Assembly (NCBI GenBank): GCA_964353855.1
Contig: CAYGWX010000009.1
Coordinates: forward strand, 31,782 to 67,422
Reading direction: 5' to 3'
DNA: 35,641 bases
From: CAYGWX01 sp964353855 [NCBI: uncultured bacterium]
GTDB taxonomy: Bacteria > Edwardsbacteria > CAYGWX01
In this document: positions 21,090-30,731 of the stretch, in pieces
Numbering within the stretch: position 1 is the stretch's first letter
How the letters are laid out: each line of letters starts with the position of its first letter
Translations under genes and position numbers: made by a program
Notes under the pieces: generated by a model
Database searches by the model: none
Told to the model about the DNA's origin: nothing
What the model saw: the letters and a program-made list of their open reading frames with translations, nothing else

Positions 21090-21994
21090 ACTCCAAGCCA
21101 AACATCGGCGGGCAGGCGGTGATCGAGGGGGTGATGATGCGCGGGCCCCGGGGGGTGGCCACGGCCGTGCGAAAGCCCTCGGGAGAGATCGTGATCCAGC
21201 GGAAGGACCACATCGCCTGGGGCGAGCGCCTCCGGTTCTTCAAGCTTCCGGTCCTGCGCGGGGCTGCGACCCTGTTCGAGTCCCTGTCCCTGGGCCTTTC
21301 GGCCCTGCGCTTCTCCGCGGACGTGGCCTTGGAAGCCGATGGACAGAAGCCAACTAAATCGGGCCAGCTAGGCATGGACCTCTGGATGGTCCTCGCCCTC
21401 GGGCTGGGGATTCTGCTCTTCGTCTACCTGCCCCTGTTCCTCACCTCCCTTCTGGGAATGGGGAAGAACCAGCTGACCTTCAACCTCGTGGCCGGGGTGT
21501 TCCGGATGACGATCTTCTTTCTCTACCTTTTGGTGATCACCTGGCTCAAGGACGTGAAGCGGCTTTTCCAGTACCACGGGGCCGAACACAAGAGCATCTT
21601 CTGTTTTGAATCCGGGAAGGAGCTTTCCGTGGAAAACGCGAAGCGATATTCCCGCCTCCACCCCCGCTGCGGCACAAGCTTCCTGGTGGCGGTGATGGGC
21701 TTCGCGATCCTGCTCTTCGCTCTCCTCGACACCTTGCTGGCCCTGTGGCTCGGCCATCCCCCTTCCCGGCTCCTGCGCTTCGGCTGGCACCTTTTGTTTA
21801 TGCCCCTCTTGGCCGGGCTGGCCTACGAGGGCATCCGGGCCTCCAGCAGGGGGATCGACAATATGCTGGTCCGCCTCCTCATTGCCCCGGGACTGGCCAC
21901 CCAGCGGATTACGACCCGGGAGCCAGACGAGGGGCAGATTGAGGTGGCCCTGGCCGCGCTCGGGGCCGTGGCCCCACGGGAGGAAATGAAATGA
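21086..21994 (+). CDS. DUF1385 family membrane protein
   Basis: 302-aa integral membrane protein of a conserved but uncharacterised family. Hallmarks are the N-terminal GGQAVIEGVMMRGP and the middle YHGAEHKSIFCFE, followed by LHPRCGTSFL. There are about four membrane helices (around 93-120, 136-155, 205-225 and 232-250). In many bacteria it sits directly before prfA, which is exactly the case here (overlap ATGA at 21991-21994), so a role near translation or envelope housekeeping has been suggested, but nothing is proven. It also overlaps the JAMM gene before it by 4 nt, so the three are one operon. Confidence 0.92.
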   Translation: MNSKPNIGGQAVIEGVMMRGPRGVATAVRKPSGEIVIQRKDHIAWGERLRFFKLPVLRGAATLFESLSLGLSALRFSADVALEADGQKPTKSGQLGMDLWMVLALGLGILLFVYLPLFLTSLLGMGKNQLTFNLVAGVFRMTIFFLYLLVITWLKDVKRLFQYHGAEHKSIFCFESGKELSVENAKRYSRLHPRCGTSFLVAVMGFAILLFALLDTLLALWLGHPPSRLLRFGWHLLFMPLLAGLAYEGIRASSRGIDNMLVRLLIAPGLATQRITTREPDEGQIEVALAALGAVAPREEMK

Positions 21995-23073
21995 ACTCCC
22001 TGCCGATTGAGAAATTGGACGCGCTCGAGAAGCGTTGTGACGAGCTGGAGAAGAGGCTGTCGGATCCCAAGGTCATCGGCTCGCCCCAGTTCCAGTTCCT
22101 GACACGCGATCACAAGACGCTCTCCGAGGTGGTCTCGAAGTACCGAGAGTATAAGCGGCTTCTCATTGTGATTGCAGAGACCGAGACGGTGCTCCAGGAG
22201 GGGGACCGGGAGCTGGCCCAGTTAGCCAAGGACGAGTTGGAGGGGCTGAGGGGCGAGGAGGAAGCGCTGGTCGAGGGCCTCCAGCAGTTGCTCGTCCCCA
22301 GGGATCCGAACGACGATAAAAACACGCTCGTCGAGATCCGCGGCGGGACCGGTGGGGAGGAGGCCGCGCTGTTTGCTGCGGACCTGTTCCGGATGTACAC
22401 CAAGTACGTGGATCGTCAGAGGTGGGCTTGGGAGGCGATGAACACCAGCCCGACCGAGCTGGGCGGGTTTAAGGAGGTGGTGTTCCTGGTCACGGGGAAG
22501 GGGGCCTACCGTAGGCTGAAGCATGAGAGCGGGGTGCACCGCGTCCAGCGGGTGCCTACAACCGAAGCCTCGGGCCGTATCCACACCTCTGCAGCAACGG
22601 TGGCCGTACTCCCAGAGGCTGAAGAAGTAGATTTGGTGATCGATCCCAAAGAATTGCGGGTCGACACCTTCTGTTCCTCGGGCCCGGGAGGGCAGAGCGT
22701 GAACACGACTTATTCCGCGGTGCGGATCACCCACATTCCCACGGGGATGGTCGTATCCTGCCAGGACGAGCGAAGCCAGATCAAGAACAAGGCTCGGGCT
22801 TTAAAAGTCCTGCGTTCCCGGCTTTTGGAGCAGAAGCGGGAAGAGCAGGAACGGGAGACCGCAGCCAAGAGGAAATCCCAGGTGAAATCCGGGGACCGAA
22901 GCGAGAAGATCCGGACCTACAACTTTCCCCAGAACCGGGTGACCGACCACCGCGTGGACCTCTCCCTGCACAAGCTGGACCGGATTCTGGAGGGGGAGTT
23001 GGACGAGCTGATCGAGGCCCTTCTATTGGAAGAGCAACAGCGAAAGCTGAAGTTCGAGGAGCAGGGGAATTAA
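21991..23073 (+). CDS. prfA: Peptide chain release factor 1 (RF1)
   Basis: 360 aa, the usual RF1 length. It recognises UAA and UAG stop codons in the ribosomal A site and triggers peptide release. The catalytic GGQ motif is at 233-235, the glutamine being the site methylated by PrmC. The stop-codon anticodon-like motif is PTT at 189-191, the RF1-type P-x-T rather than the SPF of RF2. Other family landmarks are RGGTGGEEA (117-125) and TEASGRIHTSAATVAVLPE. The start overlaps the DUF1385 stop by 4 nt. The methylase gene prmC lies about 350 nt downstream, separated by a pseudogene. Confidence 0.97.
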   Translation: MNSLPIEKLDALEKRCDELEKRLSDPKVIGSPQFQFLTRDHKTLSEVVSKYREYKRLLIVIAETETVLQEGDRELAQLAKDELEGLRGEEEALVEGLQQLLVPRDPNDDKNTLVEIRGGTGGEEAALFAADLFRMYTKYVDRQRWAWEAMNTSPTELGGFKEVVFLVTGKGAYRRLKHESGVHRVQRVPTTEASGRIHTSAATVAVLPEAEEVDLVIDPKELRVDTFCSSGPGGQSVNTTYSAVRITHIPTGMVVSCQDERSQIKNKARALKVLRSRLLEQKREEQERETAAKRKSQVKSGDRSEKIRTYNFPQNRVTDHRVDLSLHKLDRILEGELDELIEALLLEEQQRKLKFEEQGN

Positions 23074-23086
23074 GCAAAGAGGGTGG

Positions 23087-23421
23087 ATGATGCGGAACAG
23101 GATGAAAGTATTCATTCTAACCTCGACGGCTTTGATGCTGTGGCTCGGAGCAGTCGCTCAAGCAGAGGAGCCTTTCCTGCCGGTCTACATGACTCCTGAA
23201 GAGAGTTTGCGCGTGGATGAGATCGGGCCGGGGCCATGCGGTGACCGCTCCTCCGGGAGGCTGGGTGGAGACGCCGGGGGAATACGAGCCGGTGCGGGGG
23301 GTGTGGATCACCTGAATCTACAGCCAGACCAGGTACCGGCCGATCTTCCGCTCCGGGCGTCTATTTCTGCCGGCTCGCCACCGGTCGGGGGACCCGAACC
23401 GGAAAGCTCATTCTGATCCGA
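23087..23421 (+). pseudogene. Decayed secreted agmatine/peptidyl-arginine-deiminase-like gene with a FlgD/T9SS-like tail
   Basis: The reading frame starts MMRNRMKV with a signal peptide (TALMLWLGAVAQAEE) and continues LPVYMTPEESLRVDEIG, the opening of PAD_porph-type agmatine deiminase family proteins. A frameshift follows at about 23228-23232. The +1 frame then reads GHAVTAPPGGWVETPGEYEP and VRGVWIT, interrupted by TGA at about 23312, and resumes IYSQTRYRPIF. After that a third frame gives APGVYFCRLATGRGTRTGKL and ILIR, a typical FlgD/type-IX sorting tail. All of the catalytic body (several hundred residues) is missing. The relic lies between prfA and prmC. It should not be read as one intact protein. 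Confidence 0.75.
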
Positions 23422-24324
23422 ATGATGAGGGTTCCCTGTGTCCTGGAAAGGGGCCGGGCGAGTGTCTCCGCTTCCCTGGCTTGGGCCCGGGAAGCCCTGA
23501 CCCAGTTCGGAATTGCCAACCCCACAGTCAATGCTGAATGGATGCTGGAGGACCTCATCGGCCTCTCCCGTGCCGAGCTGTATCTCAACCGGCTTCAAGA
23601 ACTGAGCGAATCCCAGCGGGACAAGCTCCAGAAATGGGTCAAGGAGCGGTCTTCCGGGAAGCCCTTGCAGTACCTTCTCGGGCACACCCATTTCTACGGC
23701 GTGGACCTAGAGGTCAGCGCGGGCGTGTTCATTCCCCGCCCGGAGACAGAAACATTAGTGGAAGCAGTCCTTCGGGAAATAGCCAGTTCTAAAGCAGACA
23801 AGGTCAGATTATTAGATCTCGGAACAGGAAGCGGCGCGATCGCTGTCGCGCTGGCCGTGAGTGCGCCCCAGACCGAGGTTGTAGCCACGGAGGTTTCGGA
23901 GGTGGTCCTGCACACGGCCAGAAAGAACGCCGAGAGAAACGGGGTCGCCGACCGCATCCGTTTTGAAGCCTGTGACCTCTTTCCGTCCGAAGCGGGGGCC
24001 TTCGATGCGGTGGTGTCCAATCCACCGTATATCCCTTCCGGGGACATCCCAAAGCTCGCTACAGAGGTGAGGGATTTTGAGCCCCGGGAGGCTCTGGACG
24101 GGGGTCCGGATGGGATAGGTTTCATCCGGAGGATCATCTCAGAGGTCAAGGGGTGTCTTGTTTCGGGAGGGCTCCTGGCTCTGGAGGTGGGGGCTGGGCA
24201 GGCCGAACGGGTCGTTACTCTGATGCGGGAGGAAGGATTTGAGAGCCTTGCCGTCGAGAAGGACCTTTACGGTGTGGAGAGGGTGGTCCTGGGAGTCAAC
24301 CCCAAACCGGGAAACAGCAAGTAG
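23422..24324 (+). CDS. prmC: Release-factor glutamine N5-methyltransferase PrmC
   Basis: 300-aa SAM-dependent methylase that modifies the glutamine of the GGQ motif in RF1 and RF2. Motifs are the SAM-binding LLDLGTGSGAIAV (130-142), catalytic NPPY at 200-203 (SNPPYIPSG) and the N-terminal substrate domain with HTHFYGVDLEVSAGVFIPRPETE. The start is uncertain: the frame is open upstream into the pseudogene tail, ATG 23422 and ATG 23425 are candidates, and no good Shine-Dalgarno is seen. The first about 15 residues may not be native. Context with prfA is the classical prfA-prmC pair, here disrupted by a deiminase relic. Confidence 0.93.
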   Translation: MMRVPCVLERGRASVSASLAWAREALTQFGIANPTVNAEWMLEDLIGLSRAELYLNRLQELSESQRDKLQKWVKERSSGKPLQYLLGHTHFYGVDLEVSAGVFIPRPETETLVEAVLREIASSKADKVRLLDLGTGSGAIAVALAVSAPQTEVVATEVSEVVLHTARKNAERNGVADRIRFEACDLFPSEAGAFDAVVSNPPYIPSGDIPKLATEVRDFEPREALDGGPDGIGFIRRIISEVKGCLVSGGLLALEVGAGQAERVVTLMREEGFESLAVEKDLYGVERVVLGVNPKPGNSK

Positions 24325-24330
24325 GGGAAA

Positions 24331-25602
24331 ATGGATAAATTTGTGATTCAAGGCAGGACTCCGTTGCGCGGGAGCATTCAAGTGAGCGGGGCTAAAAACG
24401 CGGCCCTCCCGGCGATGGCCGCCTGTCTTCTCGCCTCGGCTAAGATCGTGCTCAAGAACGTCCCGAACGTGATGGACGTACGCACGATGAAGCGTCTGCT
24501 GGAGCGGATGGGCGCCAGCGTCACCTTTGCCAACAACGTCCTCACGGTCGACACCTCGGACGGCATCGGTCACGAGGCTCCCTACGATCTGGTCAAGACC
24601 ATGCGGGCTTCGTATTACGTCCTGGGTCCGCTCCTCGGCCGGTTGGGTCAGGCGCGGGTCTCCCTGCCCGGGGGCTGCGCCATCGGGGCCCGTCCAATCG
24701 ACCTGCACCTGTTTGGGATGAAGGAGCTTGGTGCGGAGATCGAGATCGAACACGGGTACGTCGTCGCCAAGGGAAGAAGGCTCGCGGGGAAGGCCATGCG
24801 ACTCGCCGGCAAGCACGGCTCCAGCGTGGGCGCCACGATCAACGTGATGATGGCCGCGACCTTGGCCAAGGGCAAGACGATTATCGAACAGGCAGCCTGC
24901 GAACCCGAGGTCACAGACGTCGCGGATCTCTTGAACCTGATGGGCGCGAAGATCACCGGGGCCGGAACCCCGGTCATGGAGATCCTCGGCGTTGAGGCGC
25001 TCCACGGAGCGGAGCACACCCTGATCTCCGACCGCATCGAGTGCGGCACCTACCTCGTGGCCGGGGCGATCACGGGGGGGGAGTTGGAGGTCGTAAACTG
25101 CGAGCCCCGCCTGGTCGGGAGCGTGGTCGAGAAGCTGCAGGAGGCCTGCGTTGAGGTGGTGATCCGGGATCACCGGATCCTCGTGACCAACCCCAGGCCT
25201 CGCTGCGCCGTGGACGTAACCGTGGCTCCCTATCCGGGATTTCCCACAGATATGCAGGCCCAGATGATGGCCTTGGCTACTGTAACCCCGGGGATCAGCG
25301 TCATCACCGAGACGATCTTCGAGAACCGCTTCATGCAGGTCCTCGAGCTTCAGCGCTTGGGGGCCAACATCCGTATCGAAGGATCCAGCGCCATCGTGAA
25401 AGGGGTCTCCAATCTGACCGGCGCTCCGGTAATGGCCTCGGATCTCAGGGCCAGCGCGGCCCTGGTCCTGGCCGGGATGGTTGCGGAGGGGGAAACGGAG
25501 ATCTCCCGGGTCTATCACATCGACCGCGGCTACGAGGGTATCGAGAACAAACTCAACGCAGTGGGGGCAAGGATCGAGCGGATCCACGAGCCCTGGGGAT
25601 AG
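24331..25602 (+). CDS. murA: UDP-N-acetylglucosamine 1-carboxyvinyltransferase MurA
   Basis: 423 aa, full length. It catalyses the first committed step of peptidoglycan synthesis, adding enolpyruvate from PEP to UDP-GlcNAc in the cytoplasm. Active-site residues visible are K23/N24 (GAKNAALPA) and the catalytic C116 in [13 protein letters not shown], the cysteine that fosfomycin modifies; C rather than D means the enzyme should be fosfomycin-sensitive by this criterion. Other landmarks are [13 protein letters not shown] and [15 protein letters not shown] 24331 lies 6 nt after the prmC stop with AGGGGAAA ahead of it. A bidirectional hairpin terminator ends the run. Confidence 0.97.
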   Translation: MDKFVIQGRTPLRGSIQVSGAKNAALPAMAACLLASAKIVLKNVPNVMDVRTMKRLLERMGASVTFANNVLTVDTSDGIGHEAPYDLVKTMRASYYVLGPLLGRLGQARVSLPGGCAIGARPIDLHLFGMKELGAEIEIEHGYVVAKGRRLAGKAMRLAGKHGSSVGATINVMMAATLAKGKTIIEQAACEPEVTDVADLLNLMGAKITGAGTPVMEILGVEALHGAEHTLISDRIECGTYLVAGAITGGELEVVNCEPRLVGSVVEKLQEACVEVVIRDHRILVTNPRPRCAVDVTVAPYPGFPTDMQAQMMALATVTPGISVITETIFENRFMQVLELQRLGANIRIEGSSAIVKGVSNLTGAPVMASDLRASAALVLAGMVAEGETEISRVYHIDRGYEGIENKLNAVGARIERIHEPWG

Positions 25603-25620
25603 GTAAAATCTCTCTGCGCA

Positions 25621-25655
25621 CCAAGGGCCGCCCTGTTTGGGCGGCCCTTGGCTTT
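25621..25655. terminator. Bidirectional terminator between murA and the convergent PAS/HD-GYP gene
   Basis: CCAAGGGCCGCCC (25621-25633), loop TGTTT, GGGCGGCCCTTGG (25639-25651), a perfect 13-bp stem followed by CTTT. It lies between converging genes and could stop both. Confidence 0.85.
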
Positions 25656-25676
25656 AATAGCTTCTTTATGGTCCGG

Positions 25677-28600
25677 CTAAGCGAAATTGAAAGACTTTTC
25701 CTTGAAGAGCCGGAGGCAGGCGTCCACGACCGCACCATCGTAGAGCTTGCCCCGTTGACTGCTCAGTTCCTCCAGGGCCTTCTCGATGCCGTGTCCCGGA
25801 CGGTAAGGACGGTGGAAGGCCAGGGACTCCAGCACGTCCGCGACCACCAGGATTCTGGCTTCCAGTAGGATCTCGTCCCCTTTGAGCCCACGGGGGTAGC
25901 CCGAGCCATCCATCTTCTCATGATGCTGACGAACGATTTCGGCGACCGGCCAGGGGAAGTCGATGGTCTTCAGGATGTCGCAACTGAGCTGGGGATGATC
26001 CCGAATCAAGCGGTGTTCGAGCTCAGAGAGGGGCCCGGGCCGGGTGAGGATCTCGGTAGGGATCCCGATTTTGCCGACATCGTGGATCATCGCCGCGATC
26101 CGGAGGCCCTCAGTCCGCTCCGCGTCCAGACTCAGCTCTTGAGCGATGGCGGTGGCCAGATTGGCGACGTTCCGCTGGTGCCCGGCGGTGTAGGGGTCCT
26201 TCATCTCCACGATCAAGGCCATGGCCTGAATCGAGGTCTCGGTGGTCCGGCGGAGCTTTCCAAGGGTGTCACGGAGCTCCCCGGTCCGTTCCTCGACCCG
26301 TCGTTCCAGCTCTCCGTGGGCCTGTCGGAGTGCCTCCTGGGCCTGTTTCCGCTCTCCAAGCTCCCGTTGGACCTGCTCATACAGCCGGGCATTATCAATA
26401 GCAACAGCCGCGAGGTTGGTGAACACGTCCAGAAGGAGTAGCGTCTCCTGCGATGGTCGCTTGCCGGTCCGGGGGCTGTCCAGGGAGAACATCCCGGCAA
26501 CGGTCTTCTCGCGGAGTTCCACCAGGGCGAGGAGAGCATCCTCGGGGTGCCAGGGATCCTTATCCAAGGGGTCGCTCATGGCAACCTTTTGGGCGATGGG
26601 GCCGGTCGTTGGGGCGTGAGTTCGCCAATCCACTGTGCCGTGAGGGATGAAGTAGCACGAGCGGCTGACCCGGAAGCGCTCCTGGAAAAGGCTCTTCAGG
26701 TCGTCCCATTTCATCCGGACCGTGGCTCCTTCCAAAGCTTTTCGAGCCTCCTCGCCTAGTCCTGCTTGGGCCGCAAACCGGGCTTCCTTGTTAACCTCAT
26801 CCACAACGTTCAGGACCACGATTTCGAATCCCAGGGTGTCCCGAACGGACTTGGCGATCTCGTTCAAGAGGGTGTCAAGGTTCAGGGAGACGAGCATGGA
26901 TCCGCCGGTATCTAGGATTCGGGAGAGCTGCTGGCTCCGGGCCTCAAGGGTCCGGGTGGCCGCTTGGAGCTCAACGGTCCTCTCCTGGACCCGTGCTTCC
27001 AACTCCTTATGCGCTTTCTGGAGGGCCTCCTCGGCCTGCTTGCGCTCGGTGATGTCCGTTCCGCTGATTAGGATGCTGGTCGGACGGTCTTCTTCGTATA
27101 AGACAAGTTGTCCTGGGGAGAACAGGATGGTGTGACGGGATCCGTCCCTGGCCAGGATATCGAGCTCGATCGCGGGCGTGGGCTCCCCTTTGAAGTCCCG
27201 TTCCAATTGGGCAGCGGCCTTCTCATGTTGCTCCGGGGCCACAAACTCCAGCGCTGGCCGACCGAGGACGGACTCCTTAGTATACCCCAGGTGGTCGAGG
27301 GTCGTTTGGTTGGCATCCTTGATCGTCCCATCGCTGCCGATCATCAGGCTGAGCGCCGGGCTTTCATCGTAGAGGTACCGGTATTTCCCTTCGCTCTCCC
27401 GCACCGCTTCCTCAGCCTGTTTGCGCTCTGTGATGTCCTCGACCGTCCCCTCATAATACAAGGCCTTCCCGTCCACTCCTCGAATCACCTTGGCGTTCTC
27501 CCGGACGGTGATCGTCGTTTTATCCCGCCGCCACCAGGTCGCCTCCAAGCCTTTGATCTCCCCATCCCTCTCGATGAGGTCTTTGAATTGGTTTCGTGGG
27601 TATTCGGGCCCGTACCCTTCCGTTTCCACATTGATCGCCGCCAACTCCTCGAAAGTAGAGTATCCCAACATTTTAATCAAGGCCGGGTTCGCCACGAGGA
27701 TGCGGCCCTCGGGGGTGGTGCGGTAGATTCCGATCTGGGCGTTTTCGAAGAGATTCTTATACCGCTCCTCGCTTTGCCGCACCGCTTCCTCAGCCTGTTT
27801 GCGCTTGGTTTGGTCTTTCGCTAATACCGCCGCCCCAATGACCTCCCCTTCCGGGTCTCGGATCGGATTGTGGGAGACCTCAAAATACCGTCGAGCCAAT
27901 CTATCATCTCCGGAAAAGGAAGACTCCTCAAGGGATTCGCCCTGCAACGTCCGGTCGAGGTTACCCTTGGCCGTTTTCCGGTCTTCCTCAACATTCATAT
28001 AATCCAACATGCTCCGCCCGATCTCGATGTCCACCCCGTAAATTGCCTTCATCATGGCGGCATGGTTTTGATTGAAGCTGGTATAGCGGTAATCCCTATC
28101 CAGGGAAAAGATCAAGGCGTCGGTGCTCCCGATTATGGCTTGAAGAATTGAGTATTGACTCTTAAGCTGTTCCTCGGCCCGTTTGCGTTCGGTAATGTCC
28201 TCGATGACCCCATCGGTCCAGAGGACCTCGCCCCGGGCATCGAACTGCGCCTGGGCCGTGACCGAAGCCCAGAACGGATTGCCGTCCTTCTTCCGAAGGC
28301 GCAGTTCTTCGTCCCGGGCGAATCTCTTGTGTTTGACCTTGGCGATGAACTCCTCCCGTTCCTCGGGATTCTGATAACACTCCGCGACCGGACGGGCCAT
28401 GAGCTCCTCCGCGGAGCTGTAACCGAACATCTTGACCATCGCCGGGTTGACCTGGACGAACTTTCCCTGGGGCCCGCCGGTATTGCGGTAGATCCCGATG
28501 TTCACGTTCTCAACCAGGGTACGGAACCTCTCCTCGCTTTCACTTAAGGCCAGTTCCGCTTGCAGGCGATCGGAGATGTCCCGGACAACCACGCAGAGGG

Positions 28601-30605
28601 CCTCCCTTACCCCAAAGGTGATCAGGTTCGCACGGATCTCCACATCGATCAGCGTCCCATCCTTCGCTCGATGCTGCCGCTTGGCGATGACCGCCCGCTT
28701 TTTCTCCCTGATGTGCTGTAAGGTGTGATCGATGGCTTCGGGGTCGGCCGCGACGATGTCGTAGATCCGGAGCTGGAGCATCTCCTCCAGGGAATACCCC
28801 AGAAGCTTGCAGTACGCTAGGTTGGCCGCTAGGACCCGTTTGGATTCCACGTCGTAAAGGATGATCCCCTCCGCGGTCTGCTCCATCACCGCGCGGTAGC
28901 GCTCCTCACTCTCCTCGAGAGCCTCCTCGGCCCGCTTGCGCTCGCTGATGTCCTCGATGATCCCGTCGTAATACTTTACCATTCCGTCTTCATCTCGAAC
29001 CGCGACTGCGGTAACGGAACCCCACAACAGAGTTCCCTCCGTCTTTTTGAGCCGCAGGACCTCGTTCTGGACGTGGCCGTCCCGTAGCATTTTCTCGTTG
29101 ATCTGGGTTCGGTCCTCGGGATGTTCGTAGAGATCGGATACGTTGATCTCGAAGAGCTCCTCCTTGGCGGAATAGCCGAACATCTTAACTATGGCGGGAT
29201 TGGCTTCGATGAATTTCCCCTTTGGGCCGGGAGTGTTGCGGTACACGCCCACATTCAGATTGTTCATCAGCGAGCGGTATCTTTCCTCGCTCTGCCGGAG
29301 GGACTCCTCCACCTTTTTGCGCCCGGTGATGTCCTCGGTCAGGGTGACGACCTGCTGGACCTCGCCGGTTTCATTCTGCAGGGCGTAGTAGCGCAGCGAG
29401 ATCCATCGAGCCGCGGCCGGGTTGGGGTGGTGGGTTTCCATCTCGGGAATGAAATACTCTCCCTCGGCTTCGAAGACGCGGCGCACCTCCCGGCTCCAAG
29501 GCCGGGTCAGGGGAAAGCGGTCGTCGAAGGAGAGCCCGGTGTTCCGCCGCTCATCCTCCTCGACCTCCTGGTCCGTCATGGCCCAGAGGTCCTTCCAGGC
29601 TTGGTTGTACGAGGACAGTTCCCAGCTCGGCTTGCGGATCGTGATCCCGACCGGGGAATGCTCGATCACCGCGCGGCTCAGGGCTTCGCTCGAGCGCAGA
29701 GCTTCCTGCGTCCGTTTGCGCGCGGTGATATCCTCGGTCAGGGTGACGATCTGCTCCACTTGGCCCTCCGCGTTCTGAAGGGCGTAGAAATGAAGCGAAA
29801 CCCATTGCGCCATCCCGGGGTCGGGTGATCCGGTCTCGACCTCGGGAATGAACAGCTCTCCGCCTTCCTGGAACAACTGCTGGGCGTTCGGGGCGTAGGC
29901 TTTGAGGTGGGGATAGCGCTCCTCGAAGGACCACCCCGCAGAGATGCGTTCGTTCTCCTGGACCTTCTCGTCGGTCAGGGTCCAGGTTTTCTTCCAGGCC
30001 TCATTGTACAGGACCAGCGATCCCTCCCGATCCCTCACCGTGATCCCCACCGGGGAATGGGTGATGATCGCCCGGGTGAAGGCCTCGCTCCGCCGCAGGG
30101 CCTCCTCGGCCCGCAAGCGCTCGGAGATGTCGTGGAACACCCCCACGGCGTACTTGATCCCGCCCTGGAGGTTGTAAATCGGGGATCCGTAAACCTCTAC
30201 CGGGATGGTCTTGTCCGGCCGGCGGATCTCCATGTCCTCCACCGTGGAGCTCTCCCCGTCCAAGGCTCTCCGGATGGGCGAGCGTTCCGTGGGGTAGACC
30301 TGGTCGGTGCCCGCAAAGTAAGCCTGAAAGGCCTCTTGCAGGTGCCCTCCAGCCTCCGAACCGATGTCCTTTCCGAAGAGCTCCCGGGAGGCCTTGTTCT
30401 GATAGTAGGGCTTTCCCTCGGCATCCAGGACGAACACGGCCAGGGGCAGGCCGTCCAGGAGCCGGAGGAACCGGCGCTCGCTCTCCCAGAGCTCTTCCTC
30501 GGCCTGCTTGCGCTTGATGTGCTCTAAGCGCAGGTCGGTGAGTTGGCTGCGGAGGCTCTCGATCTCTTGCGCCAACTGCTCTTGGGTTTTGTCGTTATCA
30601 GGCAT
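25677..30605 (-). CDS. Nine-PAS / GAF / HD-GYP signalling protein (c-di-GMP phosphodiesterase type)
   Basis: 1642 aa, no membrane helix. A short coiled coil (residues about 5-40) is followed by nine PAS/PAC units. Their junctions are marked by nine copies of 'DI(S/T)ERK(R/Q)AEEAL'-like linkers. Several units are near-duplicates: 4 and 6 share VYRNT/IYRNT...GKF...NPA, and 2 and 3 share AFTRAIITHSPVGITV versus ALSRAVIEHSPVGITI. A GAF domain (about 1200-1390) and a coiled-coil linker lead to an HD-GYP domain with H1508/D1509 (MIHDVGK), HHEK and GYP at 1569-1571 (GSGYPRGLKG). All usual metal and GYP residues are present, so hydrolysis of c-di-GMP is expected. The start ATG 30605 follows a leader of about 120 nt with a perfect promoter. 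Confidence 0.93.
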   Translation of the reverse strand: MPDNDKTQEQLAQEIESLRSQLTDLRLEHIKRKQAEEELWESERRFLRLLDGLPLAVFVLDAEGKPYYQNKASRELFGKDIGSEAGGHLQEAFQAYFAGTDQVYPTERSPIRRALDGESSTVEDMEIRRPDKTIPVEVYGSPIYNLQGGIKYAVGVFHDISERLRAEEALRRSEAFTRAIITHSPVGITVRDREGSLVLYNEAWKKTWTLTDEKVQENERISAGWSFEERYPHLKAYAPNAQQLFQEGGELFIPEVETGSPDPGMAQWVSLHFYALQNAEGQVEQIVTLTEDITARKRTQEALRSSEALSRAVIEHSPVGITIRKPSWELSSYNQAWKDLWAMTDQEVEEDERRNTGLSFDDRFPLTRPWSREVRRVFEAEGEYFIPEMETHHPNPAAARWISLRYYALQNETGEVQQVVTLTEDITGRKKVEESLRQSEERYRSLMNNLNVGVYRNTPGPKGKFIEANPAIVKMFGYSAKEELFEINVSDLYEHPEDRTQINEKMLRDGHVQNEVLRLKKTEGTLLWGSVTAVAVRDEDGMVKYYDGIIEDISERKRAEEALEESEERYRAVMEQTAEGIILYDVESKRVLAANLAYCKLLGYSLEEMLQLRIYDIVAADPEAIDHTLQHIREKKRAVIAKRQHRAKDGTLIDVEIRANLITFGVREALCVVVRDISDRLQAELALSESEERFRTLVENVNIGIYRNTGGPQGKFVQVNPAMVKMFGYSSAEELMARPVAECYQNPEEREEFIAKVKHKRFARDEELRLRKKDGNPFWASVTAQAQFDARGEVLWTDGVIEDITERKRAEEQLKSQYSILQAIIGSTDALIFSLDRDYRYTSFNQNHAAMMKAIYGVDIEIGRSMLDYMNVEEDRKTAKGNLDRTLQGESLEESSFSGDDRLARRYFEVSHNPIRDPEGEVIGAAVLAKDQTKRKQAEEAVRQSEERYKNLFENAQIGIYRTTPEGRILVANPALIKMLGYSTFEELAAINVETEGYGPEYPRNQFKDLIERDGEIKGLEATWWRRDKTTITVRENAKVIRGVDGKALYYEGTVEDITERKQAEEAVRESEGKYRYLYDESPALSLMIGSDGTIKDANQTTLDHLGYTKESVLGRPALEFVAPEQHEKAAAQLERDFKGEPTPAIELDILARDGSRHTILFSPGQLVLYEEDRPTSILISGTDITERKQAEEALQKAHKELEARVQERTVELQAATRTLEARSQQLSRILDTGGSMLVSLNLDTLLNEIAKSVRDTLGFEIVVLNVVDEVNKEARFAAQAGLGEEARKALEGATVRMKWDDLKSLFQERFRVSRSCYFIPHGTVDWRTHAPTTGPIAQKVAMSDPLDKDPWHPEDALLALVELREKTVAGMFSLDSPRTGKRPSQETLLLLDVFTNLAAVAIDNARLYEQVQRELGERKQAQEALRQAHGELERRVEERTGELRDTLGKLRRTTETSIQAMALIVEMKDPYTAGHQRNVANLATAIAQELSLDAERTEGLRIAAMIHDVGKIGIPTEILTRPGPLSELEHRLIRDHPQLSCDILKTIDFPWPVAEIVRQHHEKMDGSGYPRGLKGDEILLEARILVVADVLESLAFHRPYRPGHGIEKALEELSSQRGKLYDGAVVDACLRLFKEKSFNFA

Positions 30606-30731
30606 GGTTAATCGGAAGAATGGGCAGACGTTGGGTAGTAGGGGAGATCAGGGAGGGGTCGGCCCATAGGGCAAGTACGAAAGCTGAGGGGGAAAAGGGT
30701 ATCCATTCATCAGGGCTCTTCCAAACTACTC

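Noticed and set aside
23087-23416. Intact 109-aa secreted protein
   Set aside because: After residue 47 the frame turns into low-complexity sequence, while the other frames carry recognisable deiminase and sorting-tail words; a frameshifted relic explains this better.
30669-30683. GGGCAAGTACGAAAG on the + strand, reminiscent of a c-di-GMP-I riboswitch core, next to an HD-GYP gene
   Set aside because: It lies on the wrong strand relative to the gene, and the conserved AAACC and second helix parts are absent.
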